A DNA stretch of 11,172 nt from Thermoplasmata archaeon (GTDB lineage: Archaea; Thermoplasmatota; Thermoplasmata; Thermoplasmatales; Thermoplasmataceae). The position numbers and the translations under genes are program-made. Positions 1 through 6,779 of the stretch are shown piece after piece. The stretch spans positions 1-11,172 of the forward strand of contig JAKAAU010000025.1 in NCBI GenBank assembly GCA_021802165.1, in the 5' to 3' direction. The notes beneath the pieces are model-generated. The model was not told the DNA's origin, did no database searches, and worked only from the letters and a program-made list of their open reading frames with translations. Numbering within the stretch: position 1 is the stretch's first letter; the number at the start of each line of letters is the position of its first letter.

Positions 1-1
1 A

Positions 2-409
2 ATGCTGGAAATATACTACAAAAAATTATTAAAAACAGGCAGGAAAACAATCAACTCTGCATTCTCTATTGTTACATTTTTATTCGACGCCTATATTGCG
101 TTATATGTAGTGGACATGAACGTTGCTCCGGTATACACTCCATATTTTATCGGGGCAGAATTAGGGCTTTTTATAGTTATTCTTTTGATTCCCTTAATAT
201 TTTCCCGTGTAGCCATGAAAGGAAATATTGCTGTAGATAAGCAAATACTCTCACATAACGGCAACAGGATGGCCCTGATTTCACTTATTAATAAAGAGAA
301 TGATCGTGAACCCGCAGCAATGATGACACAGAGGCAGTATAACCGCTTTAAAGACAAACAGAAAATGAATGCTAAAAAGCGTATAGAAAACCTTGATAAT
401 ATAGATTAA
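2..409 (+). CDS. small two-helix membrane protein of unknown function, possibly truncated at the window edge
   Basis: I do not recognise a family. The 135-residue reading begins with a basic stretch (KKLLKTGRK), followed by two hydrophobic helices at about residues 20-38 and 49-70, then a charged soluble tail of about 65 residues that becomes very Lys/Arg-rich near the end. This suggests a small integral membrane protein with a cytoplasmic tail. The first ATG is at base 2, so the true start may lie outside the window and the protein may be longer. A T-rich tract just after the stop fits the end of a transcript. Coding status is supported by the clear membrane pattern and codon use like the neighbouring genes. 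Confidence 0.6.
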   Translation: MLEIYYKKLLKTGRKTINSAFSIVTFLFDAYIALYVVDMNVAPVYTPYFIGAELGLFIVILLIPLIFSRVAMKGNIAVDKQILSHNGNRMALISLINKENDREPAAMMTQRQYNRFKDKQKMNAKKRIENLDNID

Positions 410-419
410 TTACCATATA

Positions 420-437
420 TTTGTTTTTAGTTTTTTC
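420..437 (+). terminator. T-rich archaeal-type terminator
   Basis: Two T runs (TTTGTTTTTAG, then TTTTTTCTCC) start about 10 nt after the stop codon at 407-409, with no stem-loop. Oligo-T tracts of this kind are the usual intrinsic terminators in archaea. It would end the transcript of the membrane protein gene. Confidence 0.5.
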
Positions 438-691
438 TCCACCAATATCTGATAGAATTTTTCTATATGCGGTAAGTCTCTACATCCACGATTCATCAAA
501 ATATCTGGCCGGGATTATCTAAGCATATGAAAATAACATTTCAATTGAATATTTTATTCTGATGATTCTTGCCTAGCATGTATATTAATAAAAAATATTA
601 ACTGAAATTTTTTTCTTCTGTAAGCTATTTACATAGAGGCATAAATTTAATTGATTTTCCATCAAAATTTGCAATCGACTCATAATTCCTT
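438..691. other. non-coding stretch, no feature recognised
   Basis: This A+T-rich stretch holds no open frame of useful length. On the minus strand a short run around 510-430 reads like protein (including RLTAYRKILSDIGGE), but it is interrupted by a TAG and has no start. It could be the remains of a dead gene, but this is too weak to call. Confidence 0.4.
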
Positions 692-701
692 CTGACATAC
701 T

Positions 702-722
702 CCCACTGCTAAAGCATGTGGG
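702..722. repeat. IS-end hairpin, left copy
   Basis: The stem pairs CCCAC (702-706) with GTGGG (718-722) and TGCT (707-710) with AGCA (713-716), leaving a two-base AA loop and a bulged T at 717. It is nearly identical to the hairpin at 1053-1072 and has the same orientation. Confidence 0.65.
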
Positions 723-1022
723 GTTCCTACTTTTCCTTATGATTCGTCTTCATCCCTCGCGGTCCGGACGGTTTTGCAGGAACCAATTGTTGAGTTTTAA
801 GGTCGATGCCGGTTATGGCGTTGCCTCTTTAGGGATATCAGTGTTCCCTTTGCATGCATCCCTGTCTACATGCAATTGGAATATGCCTTTTGCCTGTACC
901 ATGCTGTACCGGGGCACAGAGGCATTTCCAACCTGTTACACAAGTCCTTACGGATCAATGATGTACTCAGGATTTACTGGCATAACTTGCTTAAAAGTAG
1001 TATAATGCCTGAATATTGATAT

Positions 1023-1031
1023 TTTATAAGT
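1023..1031 (+). promoter_or_regulatory. possible TATA box for the YeeE-type transporter gene
   Basis: TTTATAAGT matches the archaeal TATA-box pattern. Its centre is about 26 nt before 1053, so the transcript would start at the base of the hairpin at 1053-1072. The transporter start codon then lies about 15 nt into the mRNA, inside the stem. The box lies inside the mobile-element remnant, so it may have been supplied by that element. Confidence 0.4.
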
Positions 1032-1052
1032 ATATAGAATTTATGCATTCAT

Positions 1053-1072
1053 CCCACAGCTGAAGCAGTGGG
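1053..1072. repeat. IS-end hairpin, right copy, overlapping the transporter start codon
   Basis: CCCAC (1053-1057) pairs with GTGGG (1068-1072), and GCT (1059-1061) pairs with AGC (1064-1066) around a GA loop, with opposed A residues at 1058 and 1067. The GTG of the downstream arm is the only in-frame start codon of the following transporter gene. Confidence 0.65.
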
Positions 1073-2195
1073 TTTTCTGCTACGGGATCGTAAATGGCAG
1101 GACAGGTTATTTGTAGGGTGTATAGCAATAGCTATAGGGGCAGGAGCTCTTGCACTTTATGGGTTAGCTGCACTTGGTGTTGCATTCCATTGGGGAGTTA
1201 AACCTGATTATGTACTGGGTGTGGCCTTTGGAGCTGCATTGTTCGGAGTAGGAATTGCAATTTCAGGATATGTTCCAGGTACGGTATGGATGGGACTCGG
1301 AGAAGGAAGGCGTGACGCTATATACGCGCTGCTTGGTGGATTGCTTGGAGCAGCATCCTGGACACTGATATATCAGACATCGTTCGGGCAATGGTTAATA
1401 AGCTACGATAATTTTGGGCAAATTTATTTCGGTGGCAAAGTAGATACAAATCTATACGTTGGATTTGGAATAGCAGTTGTGTGGGCAATAGTTATGTTCT
1501 CCATAGCATATTTCCTTCCAAGGTATAAGGGAGGAAAAAGCTGTGCTTATACTTCATTGCACAAATCAGGGAAAATGAGCACAGTTGAACAGGAAAAATA
1601 CATAGAAACTGCGGGAATGCTTATGGAAGGGGCTTCTATGCCACTTGGCAAGAACAATATTGCTGAGAAAGTAAATTATCACTGGACTGTCTCATCTAAA
1701 TTATTTGGTGTGGTCATGATGTCCGTAGGAATAATTATAGGGTTAATGGTTGTACTGGAAATGTTTCTGCACCAGATCTTTGGTGAATCAACAACGTATT
1801 CATGGATTGTGGCAAAAATATGGCTTCCTGCAGGAGTATATAGCTATAGCACTCTTGTTGTCCACACAATAGGATGGGAACCTTTCAGTGATATAGGTAC
1901 TCTATTCGGTGCTTTTCTGGCTTCAATATTTTTCACAAGGAGATTTCAATCATTCAACAGCGTTATTCCTCCTTCATGGGAGACAAGATTTGGAAACAGC
2001 CAGATAAAAAGGGCAGGAGGTGCTTTTACAGGAGGTTTCATGATGTTGCTTGGGGCAAGGATGGCAGATGGCTGTGCTTCAGGGCATATACTGAGCGGTG
2101 ATTTGCAGATGGCAGTAAGTAGCCTGGAATTCTTTATAGTAGTGATAATATTCCTGCTAATTGCCGCCCGTTTAATATACAGGAAGGTGAACTAA
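1068..2195 (+). CDS. YeeE/YedE-family sulfur-compound transporter
   Basis: This 375-residue polytopic membrane protein belongs to the YeeE/YedE (sulphur transport) family, whose studied member TsuA imports thiosulfate. Two half-repeats are visible. The C-terminal half has the family signature GARMADGCASGH (329-340, Cys336) after PSWETRFG (302-309). The N-terminal half has the matching motif ISGYVPGT (65-72), then GLGEGRRDA. The usual Cys of that half (GGC-x-GT) is absent. Hydrophobic segments occur at roughly 15-40, 48-68, 85-103, 130-149, 212-232, 258-287, 318-333 and 352-369. The only start codon between the in-frame TAG at 1035 and the first helix is the GTG at 1068, inside an IS-like hairpin, so the N-terminus is probably altered. 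It is followed without a gap by a small membrane protein, probably its partner. The substrate is unknown. Confidence 0.85.
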   Translation: MGFLLRDRKWQDRLFVGCIAIAIGAGALALYGLAALGVAFHWGVKPDYVLGVAFGAALFGVGIAISGYVPGTVWMGLGEGRRDAIYALLGGLLGAASWTLIYQTSFGQWLISYDNFGQIYFGGKVDTNLYVGFGIAVVWAIVMFSIAYFLPRYKGGKSCAYTSLHKSGKMSTVEQEKYIETAGMLMEGASMPLGKNNIAEKVNYHWTVSSKLFGVVMMSVGIIIGLMVVLEMFLHQIFGESTTYSWIVAKIWLPAGVYSYSTLVVHTIGWEPFSDIGTLFGAFLASIFFTRRFQSFNSVIPPSWETRFGNSQIKRAGGAFTGGFMMLLGARMADGCASGHILSGDLQMAVSSLEFFIVVIIFLLIAARLIYRKVN

Positions 2196-2474
2196 ATGGA
2201 AGAAAAAGAAATTGATCAGGCTGAAATAAACAGAGAAAATGTTGAGCCGAAAAAGAAAGATGAAAGAGGAGTCAAAGCCTTTGTAATAACTATGGTGGGC
2301 ATTGTAATAGTTACTGCTGCACTGACATCCGGTACATACAATGGTTATGACCCCAACGCCTATTCTGTTGCAATTACAGGATTCTTTGTAATAGTAACAA
2401 TTGTAATGACAGCTGTTTGGTACAGAACAAAATATGACAATTATAGTTATGATCCGAAGAAAAATAAAAAATAA
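2196..2474 (+). CDS. small two-helix membrane protein co-transcribed with the YeeE-type transporter
   Basis: This 92-residue protein is of unknown function. It has a very acidic then basic N-terminal region (residues 1-27), two transmembrane helices at about 28-48 and 56-76, and a Tyr/Lys-rich tail. The start codon directly follows the transporter stop (TAA-ATG). A strong Shine-Dalgarno sequence, AGGAAGGTGA at about 2180-2189, lies inside the end of the transporter gene, which supports this start and translation as an operon. The arrangement suggests an accessory subunit or stabilising partner of the transporter. That is inferred from position only. Confidence 0.75.
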   Translation: MEEKEIDQAEINRENVEPKKKDERGVKAFVITMVGIVIVTAALTSGTYNGYDPNAYSVAITGFFVIVTIVMTAVWYRTKYDNYSYDPKKNKK

Positions 2475-2475
2475 T
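2457..2475 (-). terminator. possible T-rich terminator of the riboflavin operon
   Basis: Read on the minus strand this is ATTTTTTATTTTTCTTC, starting about 45 nt after the ribH stop codon. It would be an oligo-T terminator for arfC-ribB-ribC-ribH. It overlaps the last codons of the convergent membrane-protein gene, so the A-rich coding sequence (Lys/Asn codons) could also explain it. Confidence 0.35.
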
Positions 2476-2520
2476 ATTAAATTTTATTATGAAATTTCCA
2501 AATAATATATTAAAATAAAT

Positions 2521-2925
2521 TTATAAATTATTCAATGATTTAACCATTTTAACGCAGCTTTCCAGGGCTTCCTTTGCCATGTCTATTCTGGCTTCAGCCT
2601 GCAACCTGGATTCCCCAGGGCCGGATATGCCTAAAGCAACAGGCTTCTCATATTCTAATGATAAATCAGTTATTTTTCTTGCTGCATTTTCCATTATTAT
2701 TCTATGGTGGTCTGTTTCCCCTTTTATCACAGCACCTATTGCTATTATACCATCTATATCGTCAATTTTTAACAATTTTTTAATTCCTAAGGGTATATCA
2801 AAAGTTCCAGGTACTTTAAGTATTTTATACTCAATACCCAGAAAATCTGCATAATCTTTAGCTCTCTCCACCATCATCATTGTTATATCATAATTAAATT
2901 CTGCAACTACCATTCCTATTTTCAT
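2521..2925 (-). CDS. ribH: 6,7-dimethyl-8-ribityllumazine synthase (RibH)
   Basis: It condenses 5-amino-6-ribitylaminouracil with 3,4-dihydroxy-2-butanone 4-phosphate to give 6,7-dimethyl-8-ribityllumazine, the next-to-last step of riboflavin synthesis. The 134-residue protein matches archaeal RibH along its whole length. It has AEFNYDIT (8-15) for the substrate pyrimidine, VPGTFDIP (38-45), GAVIKGETDHH (64-74) with the catalytic-region His, and GISGPGESRLQA (99-110), where the Arg fits the phosphate-binding position. It is the last gene of the cluster. Nine bases separate it from ribC, and a Shine-Dalgarno sequence GGTGAT overlaps the ribC stop five bases before the ATG, which fixes the start. 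RibH normally forms a 60-mer or pentamer in the cytoplasm. Confidence 0.96.
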   Translation of the reverse strand: MKIGMVVAEFNYDITMMMVERAKDYADFLGIEYKILKVPGTFDIPLGIKKLLKIDDIDGIIAIGAVIKGETDHHRIIMENAARKITDLSLEYEKPVALGISGPGESRLQAEARIDMAKEALESCVKMVKSLNNL

Positions 2926-2934
2926 TTATATCAC

Positions 2935-4130
<1,196 letters not shown>

Positions 4131-4150
4131 ATTATTTAATTATTTGGTAA

Positions 4151-4169
4151 ATACTTATAAATGAGTTGA
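4151..4169. promoter_or_regulatory. candidate operator overlapping the ribB promoter
   Basis: ATACTTATAAATGAGTTGA contains the interrupted palindrome ACTTAT-AA-ATGAGT (five of six pairs) and shares ATGAGTT plus the spaced TAC-TA letters with the palindrome at 4783-4801. It covers the minus-strand TATA box of ribB, as expected for a repressor site. The archaeal riboflavin regulator RbkR (kinase-HTH fusion) is the obvious candidate, but I do not recall its operator in this group. Confidence 0.35.
4155..4162 (-). promoter_or_regulatory. TATA box for ribB-ribC-ribH
   Basis: On the minus strand this reads TTTATAAG. It is centred about 28 nt before the ATG at 4130, consistent with a leaderless transcript starting at that codon. 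It lies in the 44-nt gap between arfC and ribB, so ribB may be transcribed both from here and by read-through from arfC. Confidence 0.5.
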
Positions 4170-4174
4170 TAATT

Positions 4175-4744
4175 TTAAAAGTTATTAATATCTTTAATAT
4201 TCAATAATAAACCATCACCTTCCATGGATATTTTATAATTTAATTTCATTTCTTCTTTAAACAACGGTATCCCATCTAATATTAAACCAGGATTTATAAA
4301 TATATAAAATTCATCAAATATTTTTTTATCTATAAATTGATTTATAACATTGGAACCTCCTTCTACCAATATGCTTTTTATCCCCATATCATATAGTTTT
4401 TTTAATATACTGGGTATTGATAAATCATCTAAAATTATCATTTCCGCATTTTTTATTTTCTTATTATTTCTTGAAAATATATACGATTTTATTTTTCCAT
4501 CGAAAACATTGTAATTATCGTTTAATCTTAATTTTTCATCTAAAATTATCCTATTCTTTGCATAATTCAAAACCGGATTATCTACCTTTACGCTGTTAGC
4601 CCCCAGTAAAACGCCATCAACATTTTTCCTTATTTCCATTACCCTGTTGATGTCAATATCATTTGAAATCCTGTATCTCCCATTTATAGCAGATATTTTA
4701 CCATTTATCGACATTGCAACGTTTATTATAATATATGGAATCAT
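4175..4744 (-). CDS. arfC: 2,5-diamino-6-ribosylamino-4(3H)-pyrimidinone 5'-phosphate reductase (ArfC, RibD C-terminal family)
   Basis: It reduces the ribosyl side chain of the early riboflavin intermediate to ribityl with NAD(P)H, the reductase step that archaea carry out before deamination. The 189-residue protein matches the RibD C-terminal/MJ0671 family: MSINGKIS (11-18), VDGVLLGANSVKVDNPVL (42-59), the nucleotide-binding ILVEGGSNVINQFI (125-138) and FINPGLILDG (149-158). It is shorter than most archaeal homologues (about 215-225), mainly in the middle. No deaminase zinc motif (HAE, PCxxC) is present, so it has only reductase activity. It is the first gene of the minus-strand cluster and shares its upstream region with the divergent amidohydrolase. 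Codon use is strongly A+T-biased compared with ribC. Confidence 0.9.
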   Translation of the reverse strand: MIPYIIINVAMSINGKISAINGRYRISNDIDINRVMEIRKNVDGVLLGANSVKVDNPVLNYAKNRIILDEKLRLNDNYNVFDGKIKSYIFSRNNKKIKNAEMIILDDLSIPSILKKLYDMGIKSILVEGGSNVINQFIDKKIFDEFYIFINPGLILDGIPLFKEEMKLNYKISMEGDGLLLNIKDINNF

Positions 4745-4761
4745 ATAACCTTATTAAGAAC

Positions 4762-4770
4762 TAATATAAC
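4762..4770 (-). promoter_or_regulatory. possible TATA box for arfC
   Basis: The minus strand reads GTTATATTA, centred about 22 nt before the arfC ATG at 4744, the spacing expected for a leaderless mRNA. Confidence 0.4.
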
Positions 4771-4782
4771 AATTTTGAGATA

Positions 4783-4801
4783 TTACCTAATTATGAGTTA
4801 A
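4783..4801. promoter_or_regulatory. imperfect palindrome between arfC and the amidohydrolase gene, candidate operator
   Basis: TTACCTAATTATGAGTTAA is a 19-bp imperfect palindrome centred on 4792, with seven of nine pairs matching. It lies between the divergent TATA boxes, 3 nt before that of the amidohydrolase gene. The right half ATGAGTT recurs at the ribB promoter (4161-4167). This would suit joint control of both sides by one regulator, possibly RbkR. Confidence 0.4.
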
Positions 4802-4804
4802 ACT

Positions 4805-4812
4805 TTTATAAT
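4805..4812 (+). promoter_or_regulatory. TATA box for the amidohydrolase gene
   Basis: TTTATAAT is centred about 23 nt before the ATG at 4831, the leaderless spacing seen for several genes in this window. Confidence 0.5.
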
Positions 4813-4830
4813 ATATCTCTATTATAAAAA

Positions 4831-5829
4831 ATGGAATTTTCAGGCAATATATATTATAATGGAAAGTTGCGAAGAGGCACATTAAAAGTAGATGACACCG
4901 GTGAATCATTCAGTAATAAAACCGGAAATACGAACCATGGCACATTAATTCCAATGCCTGTAAATGCCCATACACATGTAGGTGATTCATTTATAAACGA
5001 AGAGCCGAAGGGCACATTGCCTGAAATCGTGGGTCCTGATGGCTTAAAGCATAGATTTTTAGATAATGCTGATGATAATGAAGTAATAAATTATATATCA
5101 AAAACCAACAATTTTATGGAGAAAAATGGAACAATATCATATTTTGATTTCCGGGAAAATGGGTTGAAGGGAATAAATATGATAAAAAGAGGAAATAAAA
5201 AGTTTATAAAACCCGTAATATTTGCAAGGCCTTACAATAACGATGATATAAATAAGATAATAGACAATTCTAATGGAGTGGGTATAAGTTCAATCTCAGA
5301 CATGGATTATGATGATATCTACGACGTCAGCATTAAAACCCATAAAAAAAATAAAATATTTGCTTTGCATTTCAGTGAAAATATAAATGAAGATATAGAT
5401 AAGGTTATGAATTTGAAGCCTGATTTATTAATACACGGAATAGAAGCAAATGATACTGATCTAGATATAATAGGTAAAAATAATGTAAGTATTGTAATAA
5501 CACCCAGGTCAAATATATTCTATGGCAAAAGGCCAGATTACAATAAATTCTTGAAGCATAATATAAATTTAATGCTGGGAACTGATAATGTCTTTGTCAC
5601 AGAGCCGGATATATTCTCGGAAATGGATTTTTTGTACAGGTATCAAAGATTTTTAAATTATGTAAGCCCTGAAAATATTTTAAAAATGGTTATAGATAAT
5701 CCATATACCTTTCTTAAAAAAAATAATATAAAAATTAAGAAGAGATACCTATTTTTCAAAAATGAATTGTTGAATGAATACCAGCTCGTAACAAAAAAAC
5801 ATTATTTTAACCCGGTAAAAATTTTATAA
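4831..5829 (+). CDS. amidohydrolase-superfamily protein of the cytosine/adenosine deaminase branch; candidate riboflavin-pathway deaminase
   Basis: This 332-residue metal-dependent hydrolase has a TIM-barrel core and only small flanking beta regions. All expected ligands of the deaminase branch are visible in order: NAHTH (45-49, His47 and His49), LHFSE (179-183, metal His180 and proton-shuttling Glu183), LIHGIE (200-205, His202), ITPRSN (223-228) and LGTDN (249-253, Asp252), then EPDIFSEM. The H-x-x-E and PRSN motifs are typical of deaminases acting on cytosine, guanine, S-adenosylhomocysteine and related rings. It is shorter than most of those (about 400-450). It is divergent from arfC and may share its regulation. 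Archaeal riboflavin synthesis needs a deaminase after ArfC and has no RibD deaminase domain, so that role is my leading inference. Salvage deamination of another purine or pyrimidine, or deformylation, is also possible. Very A+T-rich codons, like arfC. Confidence 0.85.
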   Translation: MEFSGNIYYNGKLRRGTLKVDDTGESFSNKTGNTNHGTLIPMPVNAHTHVGDSFINEEPKGTLPEIVGPDGLKHRFLDNADDNEVINYISKTNNFMEKNGTISYFDFRENGLKGINMIKRGNKKFIKPVIFARPYNNDDINKIIDNSNGVGISSISDMDYDDIYDVSIKTHKKNKIFALHFSENINEDIDKVMNLKPDLLIHGIEANDTDLDIIGKNNVSIVITPRSNIFYGKRPDYNKFLKHNINLMLGTDNVFVTEPDIFSEMDFLYRYQRFLNYVSPENILKMVIDNPYTFLKKNNIKIKKRYLFFKNELLNEYQLVTKKHYFNPVKIL

Positions 5830-5910
5830 TTTTTTAGTTTGCATTATACTTTATATGCACATATCGAAGGTCTTTCAGTTAACTCAACTATTCTCTATAA
5901 AAGTAATCAC

Positions 5911-5973
5911 AACAATTATTAATATTACAAATAATATAAAAAATAAATTGAAATTTGGAAACAATTATTAATA
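5911..5973 (+). repeat. 14-bp direct repeat upstream of the 77-residue protein gene
   Basis: AACAATTATTAATA occurs perfectly at 5911-5924 and 5960-5973, 49 bp apart. The second copy holds the likely TATA box (TATTAATA) for the gene starting at 5992. The first could be a second promoter or a binding site, but in such A+T-rich DNA a short repeat may be chance. Confidence 0.45.
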
Positions 5974-5991
5974 AAATACAGATAACCACCT

Positions 5992-6225
5992 ATGGGCGTA
6001 GAAAGTATGAAAGATGTTAAACTCATTGCTGAAAAAAATATTAAGGATATGTATGGGGAGAACATCTCAAACTTTACAATTAACAGCATAGTAGACAATA
6101 GTGATAGATACGATGTATCAACAGAGTTTGACTATGCCGGCTTTCATTATACCGTTTATCTGAGCATAGATGATGATGGGAACGTTACAAAATTCAACCA
6201 GATAGCAAAGGCAAAGTTAGAATAA
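5992..6225 (+). CDS. small soluble protein of unknown function
   Basis: I do not recognise a family for this 77-residue protein. It is acidic, with a predicted helix at about residues 6-20 followed by alternating hydrophobic/polar stretches at about 25-35, 38-46, 50-58 and 64-69 that look like a four-stranded sheet. The DDDGN turn at 60-64 sits between the last two strands, recalling small cystatin-like or PepSY-like folds, but this is only an impression. A TATA-like TATTAATA at 5966-5973 is about 22 nt before the ATG and supports this leaderless start. An alternative is Met6 at 6007 (MKDVKLIAEK), which looks like a more natural N-terminus but has no Shine-Dalgarno sequence. Confidence 0.6.
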   Translation: MGVESMKDVKLIAEKNIKDMYGENISNFTINSIVDNSDRYDVSTEFDYAGFHYTVYLSIDDDGNVTKFNQIAKAKLE

Positions 6226-6238
6226 GTGTTTGTGGGAA

Positions 6239-6247
6239 TATTTAATT
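6239..6247 (+). promoter_or_regulatory. TATA box for the 169-residue protein gene
   Basis: TATTTAATT matches the archaeal TATA pattern and is centred about 27 nt before the ATG at 6270, the correct distance for a leaderless transcript. It suggests the gene is not simply in an operon with the 77-residue gene 44 nt upstream. Confidence 0.45.
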
Positions 6248-6269
6248 AACATCCCGGATATTCAGTTAT

Positions 6270-6779
6270 ATGAAAAGTATTGATAACGCATGGAAGGTTC
6301 CACTGTCGAGGGGCGGTATTTTTAAAATCATAATAAATGAGGATAGCCTTGAAATTTACAGGATATTTTCCGGCAAGTATATAGAAGAGAAGCTTCATCT
6401 CAAAAAGGATATGGATTACATTGATTCGCTTATTGTACCCGGAGCTACAGATCCGGTGGAGCCTGAGGACCTGTATAATGATATAAAAAACATGATTAAA
6501 ACTATCTTTCAGCATTATAATTCAAATCAATCTGCAAAAATTCAGGAGATCGATAATGAAAAAGACAGTGCAGAATATAGGAAAATAAAATTTGCCGATA
6601 TTCATGATATTAGTATGTCTGCATCCGGAGATGAAAGATTTCCGGAACTTTCTCTAAATGGTGATCGTTATATATTGCCATCAGAAAATTTCCTGGCATT
6701 CAGCAATGCAGACAAAGAAAGGTATGAAGAATACAAAAATATTGTTGATGGAATCAGGAAACAAACTGGAAAAATGTGA
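6270..6779 (+). CDS. soluble protein of unknown function
   Basis: I do not recognise a family for this 169-residue protein. It has no signal peptide or membrane helix. The first 50 residues look beta-rich (GGIFKIIINEDSLEIYRIF at 15-33), a helix follows at about 66-83, a charged low-complexity linker spans about 84-103, and strands then a helix close the protein (NGDRYILPSENF 130-141, then residues 147-164). Two beta segments, each followed by a helix, could mean a duplicated PH-like or similar small domain, but this is speculative. It ends exactly where the convergent alpha/beta hydrolase gene ends, with the two stop codons abutting at 6779/6780. Start chosen by the TATA spacing. Confidence 0.65.
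   Translation: MKSIDNAWKVPLSRGGIFKIIINEDSLEIYRIFSGKYIEEKLHLKKDMDYIDSLIVPGATDPVEPEDLYNDIKNMIKTIFQHYNSNQSAKIQEIDNEKDSAEYRKIKFADIHDISMSASGDERFPELSLNGDRYILPSENFLAFSNADKERYEEYKNIVDGIRKQTGKM

Larger units (their letters stand above)
692..1085 (-). mobile_element. probable degenerate or MITE-like IS200/IS605-type element
   Basis: Two hairpin-forming segments about 350 nt apart share nearly the same sequence in the same orientation: TCCCACtGCTaAAGCAtGTGGG at 701-722 and TCCCACaGCTgAAGCAGTGGG at 1052-1072. Both are followed by a pyrimidine-rich TTCCTAC/TTCTGCTAC motif. Same-orientation subterminal hairpins are typical of IS200/IS605 ends, which move as single-stranded DNA. Read on the minus strand, the 692 end (GGAACCCCAC...GTGGGAGTATGTCA) resembles, from memory, right ends of archaeal tnpB-bearing elements. 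The interior is locally richer in G+C, has stops in every frame tried, and keeps no recognisable TnpA or TnpB motif. It may be a relic, an internally deleted derivative, or two neighbouring end remnants. The exact right boundary is a guess. Confidence 0.5.

Noticed and set aside
430..510. A minus-strand protein-like run (RLTAYRKILSDIGGE)
   Set aside because: It is broken by an in-frame TAG, has no start, and is under 40 codons. Coincidence cannot be excluded.
813..935. A 41-codon minus-strand open stretch containing VDRDACKGNTDI, faintly like the DRD...N..I end of TnpB
   Set aside because: The Cys pairs expected just before that motif in TnpB are absent and no start is present. The similarity is too slight to call a transposase fragment.
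718..1005. A 95-codon plus-strand open frame starting with GTG
   Set aside because: It starts inside the left IS-like hairpin, lies within the degenerate element, and its product is rich in Cys, Ser and Met with no domain pattern. It looks like chance reading of remnant DNA.
5830..5991. Gap between the amidohydrolase gene and the 77-residue gene, checked for tRNA or small RNA
   Set aside because: No cloverleaf or stable stem was seen. The stretch is A+T-rich with only a short T run after the amidohydrolase stop and the direct repeat already listed.
6234..6255. GGGA...TTAATTAA...TCCC dyad upstream of the 169-residue gene, considered as an operator
   Set aside because: The arms are off centre by one base relative to the inner palindrome, and the inner part is explained by the TATA box.
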